Below, piece by piece: positions 25,222 to 34,407 of a stretch of DNA of 64,000 bases. The notes below the pieces were generated by a model. That model saw only the letters and a program-made list of their open reading frames with translations. It did not search any database and was not told the origin of the DNA. How positions within the stretch are numbered: position 1 is the first letter of the stretch; each line of letters opens with the position of its first letter. The stretch covers positions 248,001 through 312,000 of the forward strand of contig NZ_BBIT01000005.1 of NCBI RefSeq assembly GCF_000730625.1, given 5' to 3'. The translations under genes were made by a program, and so were the position numbers. The DNA comes from Pseudomonas oryzihabitans NBRC 102199. GTDB taxonomy: Bacteria; Pseudomonadota; Gammaproteobacteria; Pseudomonadales; Pseudomonadaceae.

Positions 25222-26573
25222 TCGCGCCTTGGCGTAGCTGGCTGCAGGGCATCACCCCCCGCCTCTGCCTGCTGTTCTGCGCGGCCTTGCTGCTGGCGCA
25301 CGCGGCCGCGGCGCTGGTCCTGCACCAGACCGGCGCGCTGGTCCATCCGTTGTCCTATGGCCAGGCCTTGGAGCGCCTGGCGGTGGCCCGTACCGCGGTC
25401 GAGCGCCTGCCGACGGCGCAGGCGCAAGCCCTGCTGCGGGTGCTGGCCGAGTCACCGGCACAGGTCTGGATAGCCACGACGCCGGAGGTGGCGCCCTTCC
25501 CCATGCTCGCGGAAGAACGCCGCCTGACCCGGGATCTGGCGCGGCGCCTTGGACAGGCCGAAGAGGGTCTGGTGATGCAGCTGGAAGGCCTCGCCGGCGA
25601 CGCCGCCCGCGCCTCACCGCTGACCCCGGCCGGCTGGGCACCCCTGCGCTTGCGCAGCAGCGTGCGCCTTTCGGACGGTCGCTGGCTCAATGCCGTGCAG
25701 TATCCGGCACGCAGCGACGGCTGGCTGACCGCCCTGGGCTGGTCGCTGCTGCTGGGCGCCCTCCCAGTGCTGCTGCTGGCCTGGCTGTTGATCGGCCAAC
25801 TGGTACGGCCGCTCCAACGACTCACCCGCGCCGCGGAGGGACTCAGCCGGGGCGAGCGCAGTCGCCTGGAGGTCCGTCAGGGCCCACGCGAGGCCAGGGA
25901 GCTGGCCGCGGCCTTCGAGCTGATGCAGGAACGGCTGCTGCGCCACCTGGATGATCGGGTGCGCATGCTGGCCGCCATCAGCCACGACTTCAACACTCCA
26001 CTGGCTGCGCTGCGAGTGCAATTGGCCCTGCTGGAGCCTTCGGTCGAGCGCGACGACATGGAAGAAAGCCTGGCCGAACTGGACGCCATGGTGCAGGAAA
26101 CCCTCGACTTCATCCGTGGCGAGCGCCGGACCGAAAGCCACCAGGATGTCGACCTCGTCGCCCTGCTGCAGGCATTGCAGGATCGCTATCAGGCATTGGG
26201 CCAGACGGTATCCTGGTCGGGCACCGGCGCGGCAATGCTCCGCGGTCGCCCACTGGCCCTCAAGCGCGCCCTGGGCAATCTGCTCGACAACGCCCTGCAG
26301 CACGGTAGCAGCGCCACACTGGAGCTGTCGCGCCCCGCGCCACAGCTGCTCCGCCTGGACATCCTCGACGACGGACCCGGCCTGCCGGAAAACCAGCTGG
26401 AACGGGTCTTCGAACCCTTCTACCGGCCTCCGGGCCAGGACAGCGCTCGTGGCCTCGGTCTCGGCCTGGCCATCGCCCGGGCCTGTATCCTCGCCCACGG
26501 CGGCGAGCTGCAGCTGCGCAATCGCCCGCAAGGCGGCCTCTGCGCCCGGATCCTGCTGCCGTCGACCTCCTAG
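25218..26573 (+). CDS. Sensor histidine kinase
   Basis: The 451-aa inner-membrane kinase has one helix near residues 14-35 and a second near 172-197, which enclose a periplasmic sensor loop of ~135 residues. A HAMP segment, the H-box ISHDFNTPLAALR (phospho-His256), the N-box NLLDNALQHG, and G-boxes DDGPGLPENQLERVFEPF and GLGLGLAIAR follow. The residue after HDF is Asn instead of the usual Arg of HDLRTPL. It should phosphorylate the regulator encoded just upstream. The stimulus is unknown. Confidence 0.92.
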
Positions 26574-26587
26574 CAGCCAGATATCCC

Positions 26588-26612
26588 GTAGGAGCGGCCC
26601 ATGGCCGCGATC
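26588..26612 (+). repeat. REP-type repeat, fourth copy
   Basis: GTAGGAGCGGCCCATGGCCGCGAT matches the REP cluster after ampC. It lies just beyond the kinase stop codon. Confidence 0.75.
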
Positions 26613-26757
26613 GTCCAAACAAAAGACCTTGTCGCGCCAGGACAATGGCTCCCAGGGTAGCGCCACCTTGATCGATCAGGATCTGGCTGATTCTGGAGAT
26701 GAACGCCTGCTCGAATAGCGCCTTCTCCCTCCGGGGCGTGCCTCACAGCGGATTCCC

Positions 26758-26792
26758 TGGTGGAAAAGGCTCCTCCGTTTTCCACGCTACGG
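26758..26792. repeat. Intergenic dyad repeat, inverted copy of 7381-7416
   Basis: GTGGAAAAGG...CCGTTTTCCAC with a trailing GCTACGG is the reverse complement of the element in the post-ampC mosaic. It can form a hairpin and may end transcription from the convergent receptor gene. Confidence 0.65.
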
Positions 26793-26813
26793 TTCCGGCA
26801 CCAACGCAGTGGA

Positions 26814-26829
26814 GGTTCCACGTGGAGCA
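26814..26829. other. parS-like site (14 of 16 match)
   Basis: GGTTCCACGTGGAGCA differs at two positions from the perfect palindrome at 55038-55053. It lies in intergenic DNA just beyond the receptor gene. It may be a weaker ParB site. Confidence 0.45.
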
Positions 26830-26839
26830 TCTGGTTCCC

Positions 26840-28783
26840 TTAGAAGCTCAGAGTCGCGCTCACCCAAAGATGGCGACCATAGTTCACCGTGCCATAGGTC
26901 TCGTCGTCCAGGCGCCGATCGTTCAGGTTGCGGATAGCGGCATTGAAGCTCAGGTTGCGCGTCGCCACGAAGCCGCCGCCCACGTCCCAGGTGGTATAGG
27001 CCGGCGCCGCTTCGCCGGTCAGGGTGGCGTCGTATTCCTCACCGAAGTAATCCAGCGCCGTCCACAGATTGAGCCGGTCCGACAGGGTCCAGTCCAGGCG
27101 GGCGTTGGCCTTGCGCTCCGGGGTCAGGGCCAGGGGCGCACCCTGGTTGGGACCGCTGCGCTGCTCCGAGTCGAGATAGGTGAAGTTGCCGCCCAGGCGC
27201 AGGGCCTCGGTGATGTCCCAGCCACCGCTGAGCTCCACGCCGCGGATCACCGCCTCGTCGACGTTGATGCGGTCCATGCGGATGTAGCCATTCCAGCGCT
27301 CGGTGGTGGTGACCGTGGACAGCTTGTCCTGAAAGTCGTTGTAGAACAGCGTCGCCGCCGCTTCCAGATTGCGCCGGTTGGACCAGAGCGCCGCCACCTC
27401 GTAGTTGGTACTGGTCTCCGGCTTGAGATCCGGATTGCCGAGCATGACGAAGCGGTTGCGCCGCAGATAGGCGTAACCCGGTGCAACAGCGCGGATTTCC
27501 GGTGCCTTGAAGCCGCGCGAGACGCCGCCCTTGAAGGTCCATTTAGGGGTGGCATGCCAGACCCCGTAGAGCCGCGGACTCCAGTGATTGCCGTACAGCT
27601 CGTGGTGATCCAGGCGCAGCCCGCCGGTGAGCGCGAAGCTGTCGGTAATGGCCCACTCGTCCTCGGCGAACAGCGCCTGCTGGGTCACCGCAAAGGAATA
27701 CTGGCGGCGATCATTCAGCCCCTGGTTCCAGTCCTGCACCTCGCCACGGTTGTATTGCAGACCGGTGGTGAGCAGGTGGTCATCCAGGGGCGTCACCAGC
27801 TTGGCATCGAACACGGTGTTCTCGACCTGGGGCTTGCGCCCATAGACATCGGTCTGCTCCGGCGTGGCAAGGCCTTCGCGAGAGGTCTCTTCGTGCAGCA
27901 GCGACACGTCCGAGCGCAGCCCGCCGGTCCAGTGGCCGGTGTGACTCAGCGACCAGTGATCGCGGTCGTTGTCCTGCTGGCGGGTCGCCCAGTTGTCGCT
28001 CAGGCCGTCGCCGTTGCGCAGGCGCGTCTGCCCGGCTTCCAGCAGGAATTCTTGGTTCTCGGTCGGGGTGAAGACCAGACGCCCGGTCAGGTCGCGATGG
28101 CGCGCCTTGCTGAAGCCCTGGGTCCGCTCGATGTCGTCGTCGGCCTGGCGATCCAGGTAGCGGCCCCAGAGCTGCAGACCGAGCAGGTCGGTGTGCAGCG
28201 GTCCGCTCAGAAAGAATTGGCCCTGGCGCGAATTGCCCTGGTCGCGGTGCTGCTGGGCGATGTAGTCGGTGGTCAGGGAGCCGGCCCAGGTGGCGGCGTT
28301 CTTCTTGGTGATGATGTTGATCACCCCGCCGATGGCGTCGGAGCCATACAGCGAGGACATGGGCCCGCGTACCACCTCGATCCGCTCGATGGCCGCCGCC
28401 GGCGGAATGAAGCTCTGCTCGTAGCCGCGATTGCCGTTGACCCGCGACTCCCGCGCGCTCTGCCGCTTACCGTCCACCAGGATCAGGGTGTAGTCCCCCG
28501 GCATGCCCCGGATGGAGATATCGGTTTCATTGGCCGCACCGTTGACCACCACGCCCTCGACGTCGCGCAGGGCGTCACCCAGATCGCGGATCGGGCGCTT
28601 GCGCAGGGTCTCGGCGTCGATCACGGTGACTGAAGCGGGTGCGTCCTCCAGACGCTGTTCGAAGCCGGCGGCGGTGACCACCGTGGTGTCGAGATCGGTG
28701 ATCTCTTCGGCTTGGACCGCCAGGCTGGCGGCGGCCAGGCCGAGCGCCAGCGGCGTAGCGATGAAACGTTGCAACCTGGCCAT
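26840..28783 (-). CDS. TonB-dependent siderophore receptor
   Basis: The 647-aa outer-membrane protein starts at MARLQRFIATPL, where GGAGGG lies 9 nt upstream; a longer frame is less likely. A signal peptide ends at AVQAEE, followed by a TonB-box-like DTTVVTA. The plug domain has DAETLRKRPIRDLGDALRD, ISIRGMPG, and RGPMSSLYGSDAIGGVINIIT, a hallmark of catecholate-type (FepA/PfeA/CirA) receptors. The barrel ends in a terminal Phe (ATLSF). It should import ferric siderophore energised by TonB. A weak Fur-like site lies in its promoter. No siderophore synthesis genes are adjacent. Confidence 0.92.
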   Translation of the reverse strand: MARLQRFIATPLALGLAAASLAVQAEEITDLDTTVVTAAGFEQRLEDAPASVTVIDAETLRKRPIRDLGDALRDVEGVVVNGAANETDISIRGMPGDYTLILVDGKRQSARESRVNGNRGYEQSFIPPAAAIERIEVVRGPMSSLYGSDAIGGVINIITKKNAATWAGSLTTDYIAQQHRDQGNSRQGQFFLSGPLHTDLLGLQLWGRYLDRQADDDIERTQGFSKARHRDLTGRLVFTPTENQEFLLEAGQTRLRNGDGLSDNWATRQQDNDRDHWSLSHTGHWTGGLRSDVSLLHEETSREGLATPEQTDVYGRKPQVENTVFDAKLVTPLDDHLLTTGLQYNRGEVQDWNQGLNDRRQYSFAVTQQALFAEDEWAITDSFALTGGLRLDHHELYGNHWSPRLYGVWHATPKWTFKGGVSRGFKAPEIRAVAPGYAYLRRNRFVMLGNPDLKPETSTNYEVAALWSNRRNLEAAATLFYNDFQDKLSTVTTTERWNGYIRMDRINVDEAVIRGVELSGGWDITEALRLGGNFTYLDSEQRSGPNQGAPLALTPERKANARLDWTLSDRLNLWTALDYFGEEYDATLTGEAAPAYTTWDVGGGFVATRNLSFNAAIRNLNDRRLDDETYGTVNYGRHLWVSATLSF

Positions 28784-28814
28784 GAGCCATGCCCTCCGAT
28801 GAAAGGGCATGGAT

Positions 28815-28833
28815 GGTAATGATTGACGTTACG
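28815..28833 (-). promoter_or_regulatory. Possible Fur box upstream of the receptor gene
   Basis: CGTAACGTCAATCATTACC matches the 19-bp Fur consensus GATAATGATAATCATTATC at 13 positions. It lies about 30 bp upstream of the start codon, as expected for an iron-repressed receptor. Confidence 0.45.
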
Positions 28834-28862
28834 GAAATTGGGACAGGTTGAGACAGCGGCAT

Positions 28863-29297
28863 TCACTCGCCGCGGATATAGCCTTCCAGATGGCGGATCA
28901 GCTCCGCCTGCTGGACGGTGGTCGCCTTGACCAGGTCGCCGATGGACAGCAGCCCGATCAGCTTGCCGTTGCCCATCACCGGCAGGTGGCGCAGGTGGTG
29001 GTCGGTCATCATCTGCATGCAGTCGCCCACGGTCTGCTGCGGCAGCACGATGATGACCGCCTCGGTCATGATCTCGCTGACCGGGGTCGCATAGGAGGCG
29101 CGCCCCTGCAGGGCCACCTTGCGCGCATAGTCGCGCTCGCTGACGATGCCCACCAGTTCGCCGTCGCGCATCACCGGCAGCGCCCCGACGTTCTTTTCCG
29201 CCATCAGGCGCAGGGCGTCGAGCACCCAGGCGTCGGGGGCGATGGTGTAGACGTCCTGCTGGGTCTTCAGGGCAAGCAACTGGGCGACGGTTTTCAT
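28863..29297 (-). CDS. CBS domain protein
   Basis: The 144-aa cytoplasmic protein consists of a pair of CBS domains (residues ~5-65 and ~75-140). They have the typical repeats ALRLMAEKNVGALPVMRDGE and CMQMMTDHHLRHLPVMGNGK. Such Bateman modules bind adenosine nucleotides and act as energy sensors. The ATG at 29297 follows AGGAGAA. It is 66 bp downstream of the metal ABC operon on the same strand and might be read through from it. Its partner is unknown. Confidence 0.88.
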   Translation of the reverse strand: MKTVAQLLALKTQQDVYTIAPDAWVLDALRLMAEKNVGALPVMRDGELVGIVSERDYARKVALQGRASYATPVSEIMTEAVIIVLPQQTVGDCMQMMTDHHLRHLPVMGNGKLIGLLSIGDLVKATTVQQAELIRHLEGYIRGE

Positions 29298-29363
29298 TGT
29301 GGTTCTCCTGAGGTGAGGCGAGCGTGACCGGAGGTGCCTGGCAGGGCCGGTCAGTCGATTACA

Positions 29364-30209
29364 TCAGGCCACCTGAACGCCCTTGTCGCCCGAACGACGT
29401 CGATCCCGCCACAGGCGCCATGCCAGAGCCAGCAGGAAACCGGCCGTCAGCAGCATCACCAGGGTGGGCGCCGGGGCGCTGTCCCAGACCAGGCTCAGCA
29501 GCACCCCGCCCAGGGCCGCCGTCACGGCCAGGGTGGTGGCCAGCAGCAGCATCCAGCCAAAGGAACGGGTCAGCAGAAAGGCCGTGGCACCGGGGGCGAT
29601 CAGCAGCGCCACCACCGGCACCATGCCCACCGCCTGCAGGGCGCCGACCACGGTCAGGGCGATCAGACCGAGCAGGCCGTAGTGCAGCAGCCCCACCCGT
29701 AGGCCCAGGGCTCGGGCCTGGGCCGCGTCGAAGGCCAGCACCAGCAGGTCGCGCCAGCGGCAGGCCAGCGCCAGCACCACCAGGCCGGCGATCACCGCCA
29801 TCTGCCAGAAGGCCGCCGGGGACACCCCCAGCAGGTCGCCGAGCAGGATGTGGTCCAGGTGCAGCTCGGTGGGCAGCCTGGCGTGCAGCACCAGGCCCAG
29901 GCCGAACATGCCGGAAAAGACCACCCCCATCAGGGTGTCCTGTTTTACCCGGCTGTGGCGCTTGAGATAGCCGGTGGCCAGGGCGCAACCCAGCCCCGCG
30001 ACGAAGGCGCCCGCCACCAGCGGTGCCCCCAGCGCCGAGGCCAGCACCAGGCCGGGAAAGACCGCGTGGGCGATGGCATCCCCCAGCAGCGCCCAGCCCT
30101 TGAGCACCAGGAAGCAGGACAGCAGCGCCGTGGGCACCGCCACCAGCACGGCCATCAGCAATGCCTGGCGCAGGAAGTCGACTTCGAGGGTCAGCAGCAG
30201 CCAGTCCAT
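29364..30209 (-). CDS. Manganese/iron ABC transporter permease (second permease)
   Basis: The 281-aa permease starts at MDWLLLTLEVDFLRQALL through an ATGA overlap with the preceding permease stop. About eight helices of the ABC-3 (ZnuB/SitC/SitD) family are present, with the landmark GWALLGDAIAHAVFPGLVLA near residue 40. With its partner it forms the membrane channel. Gene order (binding protein, ATPase, permease, permease) is that of sitABCD/yfeABCD. Confidence 0.9.
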   Translation of the reverse strand: MDWLLLTLEVDFLRQALLMAVLVAVPTALLSCFLVLKGWALLGDAIAHAVFPGLVLASALGAPLVAGAFVAGLGCALATGYLKRHSRVKQDTLMGVVFSGMFGLGLVLHARLPTELHLDHILLGDLLGVSPAAFWQMAVIAGLVVLALACRWRDLLVLAFDAAQARALGLRVGLLHYGLLGLIALTVVGALQAVGMVPVVALLIAPGATAFLLTRSFGWMLLLATTLAVTAALGGVLLSLVWDSAPAPTLVMLLTAGFLLALAWRLWRDRRRSGDKGVQVA

Positions 30210-31063
30210 CAGCCCGCCTCCGCCGTCTGCCGCGCCCGGCGCCGGTTGGCCAGCAGGCCGTGACGCGGCGCCAGGACGAAGGCCAGCAGAAAGATCAGGG
30301 TCTGCAAGACCACCACGCAGCCCCCGGTGGCGCCGTCGAGGAAATAGCTGAGGTAGGTGCCCAGGAGCCCGCTGCCAACGCCGATGGCGACGCTGATCAG
30401 CACCACCCGCGAGAAGCGATCGCTGAGCAGATAGGCCGTCGCCCCCGGCGTCACCACCAGGGCGATGACCAGGAAGGCGCCCACCGTCTGCATCGCCGCC
30501 ACTGTGCTCAGCGCCAGCAGGGTAAAGAACAGCAGCCGGTACAGGGTGGGATTGAGACCGCAGGCGCGCGCCTGGCCCTCGTCGAAGAATACCAGCAGCA
30601 GGTCGCGCCACTTGAGCAGCAGCACCAGCAGGGAGACGGCGGCGATAGTCAGCAACTGGCGACTGGCCTCGGGGGTAATGGCCAGGATGTTGCCGAAGAC
30701 GATGGTCTGGATGTCCACCGCGACCGGCGCCAGCGAGACCAGGAACAGCCCGCCACCAAAGAAGGCGCTGAAGATCAGGCCGATGATGACGTCTTCCTTG
30801 AGTCGGGTGTAGTGCCGCAGCCCGAGCATGGCGCCGGCCGCCGCGCCGCCGGCGAGAAAGGCGCCCAGGGCCAGCGGCAGGCCGAGCAGATAGGCGCCGG
30901 CCACGCCGGGCACCACCGCGTGGGACAGGGCATCGCCGATCAGCGACCAGCCCTTGAGCATCAGGTAGGCGGAAAGAAAGGCGCACAGCCCGCCCACCAG
31001 CGCCGCCGCGCCCAGGGCATTTCTCATGTAGCCGTAGGCCAGGGGTTCCAGCAGCCCTTCCAT
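30209..31063 (-). CDS. Manganese/iron ABC transporter permease (first permease)
   Basis: The 284-aa ABC-3 family permease starts at [17 protein letters not shown] and overlaps the ATPase stop by ATGA. The segment GWSLIGDALSHAVVPGVAGAY near residue 35 is the family hallmark. The end of the protein is Arg-rich. It pairs with the next permease to move Mn2+ and probably Fe2+ across the inner membrane, driven by the ATPase. Confidence 0.9.
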   Translation of the reverse strand: MEGLLEPLAYGYMRNALGAAALVGGLCAFLSAYLMLKGWSLIGDALSHAVVPGVAGAYLLGLPLALGAFLAGGAAAGAMLGLRHYTRLKEDVIIGLIFSAFFGGGLFLVSLAPVAVDIQTIVFGNILAITPEASRQLLTIAAVSLLVLLLKWRDLLLVFFDEGQARACGLNPTLYRLLFFTLLALSTVAAMQTVGAFLVIALVVTPGATAYLLSDRFSRVVLISVAIGVGSGLLGTYLSYFLDGATGGCVVVLQTLIFLLAFVLAPRHGLLANRRRARQTAEAG

Positions 31064-31824
31064 CAGGCACGCTCCCGCCGCCGCGGCTCCGCTTGCAGCC
31101 CGTCAGACAGCCGCAGGGCGCCGCCAAAGGTGCGTTCCAGGTTCTCCCGGGTAAAGACCTCGGCCGTCGGCCCCTGGGCCAGCACGGTGCGATCGAGCAA
31201 CACGGTGCGGTCGCAGAAGCGTTCGATGCTGGCCAGGTCGTGGGTCGACACCAGCATGGAGCGACCTTCGGCGCGCAGCGCCTGGAGCAATTCGATGATG
31301 GCCCGTTCGGAGGTGGCGTCCACCCCGGTGAAGGGTTCGTCCAGGAGGATCACCCGGCTGTCCTGGGCCAGGGCGCGGGCGAGGAAGACGCGCTTCTTCT
31401 GGCCACCGGAGAGTTCGCCGATCTGCCGCTTGCGCAACGCGGTCAGCCCCACCCGGGCCAGGGCGGCGTCCACCGCCTGGTGATCGGCGGCGCGGGCCAG
31501 GCGCAGGAAATTCATCCGCCCATAGCGGCCCATGAGCACCACGTCCTCCACCCGCACCGGAAAGTCCCAGTCCACGTCTTCGCTCTGGGGGACGTAGGCG
31601 ACGAGGTTGCGCTTGAGCGCCTGGGCCACCGGCAGGTCATCGACCCTTACCTGGCCGGAACGGACCGGCACGAAGCCCATGATCGCCTTGAACAGCGTCG
31701 ACTTGCCGCTGCCGTTGACGCCCACCAGGGCGGAGATGGAGCCGCCGGGTACCACCAGGCTGGCGTCGCGCAGGGCGGTATGGCCATTGCGATAGGTCAC
31801 GCTGACCCCCTCGAGCGCGATCAT
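31063..31824 (-). CDS. Manganese/iron ABC transporter ATP-binding protein
   Basis: The 253-aa ATPase starts at [15 protein letters not shown], fused by an ATGA overlap to the binding-protein stop; a longer open frame upstream is a shadow. Walker A is VNGSGKST near residue 35, the Q-loop is [11 protein letters not shown], the signature is LSGGQKKR near residue 138, and Walker B is VILLDEPF. The sequence [21 protein letters not shown] is typical of metal importers of this family. Confidence 0.93.
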   Translation of the reverse strand: MIALEGVSVTYRNGHTALRDASLVVPGGSISALVGVNGSGKSTLFKAIMGFVPVRSGQVRVDDLPVAQALKRNLVAYVPQSEDVDWDFPVRVEDVVLMGRYGRMNFLRLARAADHQAVDAALARVGLTALRKRQIGELSGGQKKRVFLARALAQDSRVILLDEPFTGVDATSERAIIELLQALRAEGRSMLVSTHDLASIERFCDRTVLLDRTVLAQGPTAEVFTRENLERTFGGALRLSDGLQAEPRRRERA

Positions 31825-32714
31825 GGCGCCAGCCCCTTCACCAGGGTTTCGGTGGTGACCCGCAGCAGGTCGAGATAGGTCGGTACCGGTCCCTCGGCGG
31901 CGCTCAGGGAATCCACATAGAGCACCCCGCCGTAGCGAGCGCCGCTCTCCCGTGCCACCTGCTCGGCCGGTGCGGCGGAAACCGTGCTTTCGCTGAACAC
32001 CGCCGGAATCCGCTCGGCGCGCACCGTCTCGATCACCCGGCGGACCTGCTGCGGCGTGCCCTGGGCGTCGGCGTTGATCGGCCAGAGATAGAGCTCCCTG
32101 AGCCCCAGGTCGCGTGCCAGGTAGCTGAAGGCGCCCTCGCTGGACACCAGCCAGCGCCGCTGTTCGGGAATCGCCTGCAGCTGCTGGCGCAGGGGTTCGA
32201 GGGTGGCGGTGATGCGCGCCTTGTAGGCTTCGGCGTTGCGACGATAGGTCTCGGCCTGGGCCGGGTCGTGCTGCACCAGGGCATCGCGGATGTTGTCTAC
32301 GTAGATCAGCGCTGCCTGGGGTGACATCCAGGCATGGGGATTGGGCTTGCCGGCATAGGGACCTTGAGCGATGGCGATGGGCTCGACACCCCGCGAGACC
32401 ACGGCGCTGGGCACGTCCTTCATGCGGCTGAAGAAGCGCTCGAACCAGAGCTCCAGATTGAGGCCGTTCCACAGCACCAGCTGGGCGTCGCGCGTTTTCA
32501 GCAGATCGCCCGGAGTGGGCTGGTAGTTGTGGATCTCGGCGCCGGGCTTGGTGATGGATTCCACCCGCGCGGCGTCGCCCGCCACATTACGCGCCATGTC
32601 GGCGATCACCGTGAAGGTGGTGACCACCTTGAACGGCTCCGCCGCCTGAGCGACGTTGCCCAGCAGCAATCCCAGCAGACCCGCCAGGGTCCAGCGTCTC
32701 GTCTTCTCCAGCAT
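31821..32714 (-). CDS. Manganese/iron ABC transporter substrate-binding protein
   Basis: The 297-aa periplasmic protein of the cluster A-I (SitA/YfeA/MntC/PsaA) family has a signal peptide ending at NVAQAAE. Candidate metal ligands are His in [12 protein letters not shown] (near residue 61), His in NPHAWMSP (~127), Glu in SSEGAFSY (~190) and Asp in YVDSLS (~270). The two-His/Glu/Asp set favours Mn2+ or Fe2+ over Zn2+, and no His-rich zinc loop is present. The start is preceded by GAGAGG. Two MntR-box-like sites lie 22-54 bp upstream. Confidence 0.92.
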   Translation of the reverse strand: MLEKTRRWTLAGLLGLLLGNVAQAAEPFKVVTTFTVIADMARNVAGDAARVESITKPGAEIHNYQPTPGDLLKTRDAQLVLWNGLNLELWFERFFSRMKDVPSAVVSRGVEPIAIAQGPYAGKPNPHAWMSPQAALIYVDNIRDALVQHDPAQAETYRRNAEAYKARITATLEPLRQQLQAIPEQRRWLVSSEGAFSYLARDLGLRELYLWPINADAQGTPQQVRRVIETVRAERIPAVFSESTVSAAPAEQVARESGARYGGVLYVDSLSAAEGPVPTYLDLLRVTTETLVKGLAP

Positions 32715-32735
32715 CCGGCCCGCCTCTCGGTGGTT

Positions 32736-32768
32736 ATAGCCTTGGCTAAATTAGATAGCACAACCTAT
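32736..32768 (-). promoter_or_regulatory. Tandem MntR-box-like operators upstream of the Mn/Fe ABC operon
   Basis: Two ATAGC-N4-GCTAT type dyads lie 19 bp apart: ATAGC-CTTG-GCTAA (32736-32749) and ATAGC-ACAA-CCTAT (32755-32768). The E. coli MntR box has the same ATAGC-N4-GCTAT core. A plausible -10 (TATCTAAT on the minus strand) lies between them, so binding would block transcription. The same pair occurs at 33064-33096. Confidence 0.7.
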
Positions 32769-32878
32769 CAGAGGTGCAGGAAGACTTTGTAACCTGGGAT
32801 GAGAGGGATAAGGGACAGGGACGAACAGGGCAAGGCGCCTCGCTCAGGACAGGGCGGAGGCGCTGATGAGGGCTGCAG

Positions 32879-32897
32879 AGGCCGGCGAGACCGGCCT
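32879..32897 (-). terminator. Hairpin after the 43-aa gene
   Basis: AGGCCGG / CCGGCCT with a 5-nt loop begins 13 bp after the stop of the small gene. There is no T-run, so a terminator role is tentative. Confidence 0.45.
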
Positions 32898-32909
32898 GAT
32901 TGGCAGGGA

Positions 32910-33041
32910 TCAGTGCGCGGCGTGGGCCGTCATGCCGCGCGAGCGCTCGGGCTGGGTCTCCAACGGACGCCGTTCGGCGTGACCGTCGAGCAGCTTGTCC
33001 AGCAGACCGCGCAGGGCGCGTTTCTTGAGTTCTTTCAGCAT
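32910..33041 (-). CDS. 43-aa small protein under a candidate MntR operator
   Basis: The ATG at 33041 has a strong GGGAGG 7 nt upstream. The product begins MLKELKKRALRGLLDKLLDG, an amphipathic basic helix, and ends MTAHAAH with a His/Arg-rich tail; there is no membrane segment. Its promoter carries the same double ATAGC-N4-CTAT element, at the same distance, as the Mn/Fe transporter operon. E. coli has a 42-aa MntR-repressed protein, MntS, that raises available Mn2+. I see no sequence match to it, so an analogous role is inference. Confidence 0.65.
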   Translation of the reverse strand: MLKELKKRALRGLLDKLLDGHAERRPLETQPERSRGMTAHAAH

Positions 33042-33063
33042 CGCGAATCCTCCCGGGATCGTT

Positions 33064-33096
33064 ATAGCCTTGGCTATATTAAATAGCAGACCCTAT
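33064..33096 (-). promoter_or_regulatory. Tandem MntR-box-like operators upstream of the 43-aa gene
   Basis: A perfect ATAGC-CTTG-GCTAT dyad (33064-33077) and ATAGC-AGAC-CCTAT (33083-33096) repeat the arrangement found before the Mn/Fe operon, with the same 19-bp spacing and nearly the same distance to the start codon. The first site extends to TATAGCC-TT-GGCTATA. Confidence 0.7.
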
Positions 33097-33186
33097 CGAG
33101 AGGTGTTAGTGCTTTTTATCAATCGGATAAATAGAGGCGCCCTAAACCTCTCGGGCTAGAGCGACCGGACGAGCCGGGAGCGATGC

Positions 33187-34236
33187 CTAGTCACCCTCCT
33201 CCACCCGCGTCCTCAGACGGCGACGGGCTTCCTGCGGCGCCAGGCCGGTCCAGCGCCGGAAAGCCCGGCGGAAATTGCGCAGATCGCCAAAGCCGGTCTG
33301 AAAGGCCACCTCGGCCAGCGCCAGGTCGGCCCGGCCGAGCAGCGTCAGGGCGCGATCACGACGCGCTTCGTCGACCAGCGCCTGATAGTGGGTACCCGCC
33401 GCTTCGAGCCGGCGCCGCAGGGTCCGTTCGCTGAGATTGAGCGGCGCGGCCAGTTGCGCCAGGGTCGGCGGCGCATCCAGCCGCTTGCGGATCTCGCGCT
33501 GCAGGCCCTCGACCAGATCCGTTCGCAGCGGATCGTAGCCAGCCGTCGCGCCCAGCAATTCGATCACCTCGGCGGCCACGGCGTCGTCGCGGGTGGCGAG
33601 GGGCATGTGCAGCCAGGCAGGGTCGAATTCGATGGCGGTCACCGGCGCGGCGAAGCGCACCGGGCACTCGAACAAGGCCGCATAGCGCTCGCCATGCGGT
33701 GGAGCGGGATAGTCCAGGCTCAGCGCCCGCGGCGGCAACCGTGTCCCGGCCAGATGCCGGGCGACGCCTAGCACGCTGGCCAGCCCCTCCTCCATGTAGA
33801 AGGCGGTCACCGCCGGCTCGTGGAAGCGTGGCGTCAGCACCAGCCGCACCGCCGCCGCCCCCCGCTCCAGGCCATAGTCGAGCATGGCACCGGCCTGCCG
33901 CTGATAGTGCAACCCCAGCTCCAGGGCCGCGCCCAGGGTGGCGCAGGCCTGCATGCCGAGACCGACCAGGCCGAGCGAGACGCTGGTCTGCCGGACGCCG
34001 ACCGCCAGGCCCAGGCCGTCGTCGCCCAAATGCGCCAGGCAGCGCCTGACCAGCAGATAGCCCTGCCGGTGCGACAGGCGAAAGCCCGGCCGCTGCACGT
34101 CGGCCGCCGTGAAGCCCAGGCCGCGGCAGAGTCGCTCCACGTCGGCGTTGCGGTCGGCCGCCACGCGCAGCAGCAGCCGCGACACCTGGGGCGGCGCCGA
34201 GGCACGGGAAAAGCGCGGATCGACGGGGTCCGGCAT
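33187..34236 (-). CDS. AraC family transcriptional regulator
   Basis: The 349-aa product has an N-terminal Arabinose_bd-type domain (PF12625-like, residues ~20-220). A C-terminal AraC DNA-binding domain with two HTH motifs follows: LAAPLNLSERTLRRRLEAAGTHY and VAFQTGFGDLRNFRRAFRRWTG. This is the OruR/ArgR-like branch common in pseudomonads. It is divergent from the flavin monooxygenase-SDR pair and probably activates it. The effector is unknown. Confidence 0.9.
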   Translation of the reverse strand: MPDPVDPRFSRASAPPQVSRLLLRVAADRNADVERLCRGLGFTAADVQRPGFRLSHRQGYLLVRRCLAHLGDDGLGLAVGVRQTSVSLGLVGLGMQACATLGAALELGLHYQRQAGAMLDYGLERGAAAVRLVLTPRFHEPAVTAFYMEEGLASVLGVARHLAGTRLPPRALSLDYPAPPHGERYAALFECPVRFAAPVTAIEFDPAWLHMPLATRDDAVAAEVIELLGATAGYDPLRTDLVEGLQREIRKRLDAPPTLAQLAAPLNLSERTLRRRLEAAGTHYQALVDEARRDRALTLLGRADLALAEVAFQTGFGDLRNFRRAFRRWTGLAPQEARRRLRTRVEEGD

Positions 34237-34407
34237 GACGACGCTCCTCGGGCGAGAACCTGGCTGGACGTTAACCCAGTGGCGACCGGGCGAAAATCCC
34301 TTGGCAACGGCTGTCCGTTTCGGCCCCCTTCCCTGGCCGCCGCCACCCTGCCGTGGCCCCTCGACCCGCCGCTAAGGTTGCCTCGACACCCACGCGTGGA
34401 GACCTGC

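Noticed and set aside
26699-28633. Long plus-strand frame antisense to the TonB-dependent receptor
   Set aside because: The receptor on the minus strand has all family motifs; the antisense frame has none.
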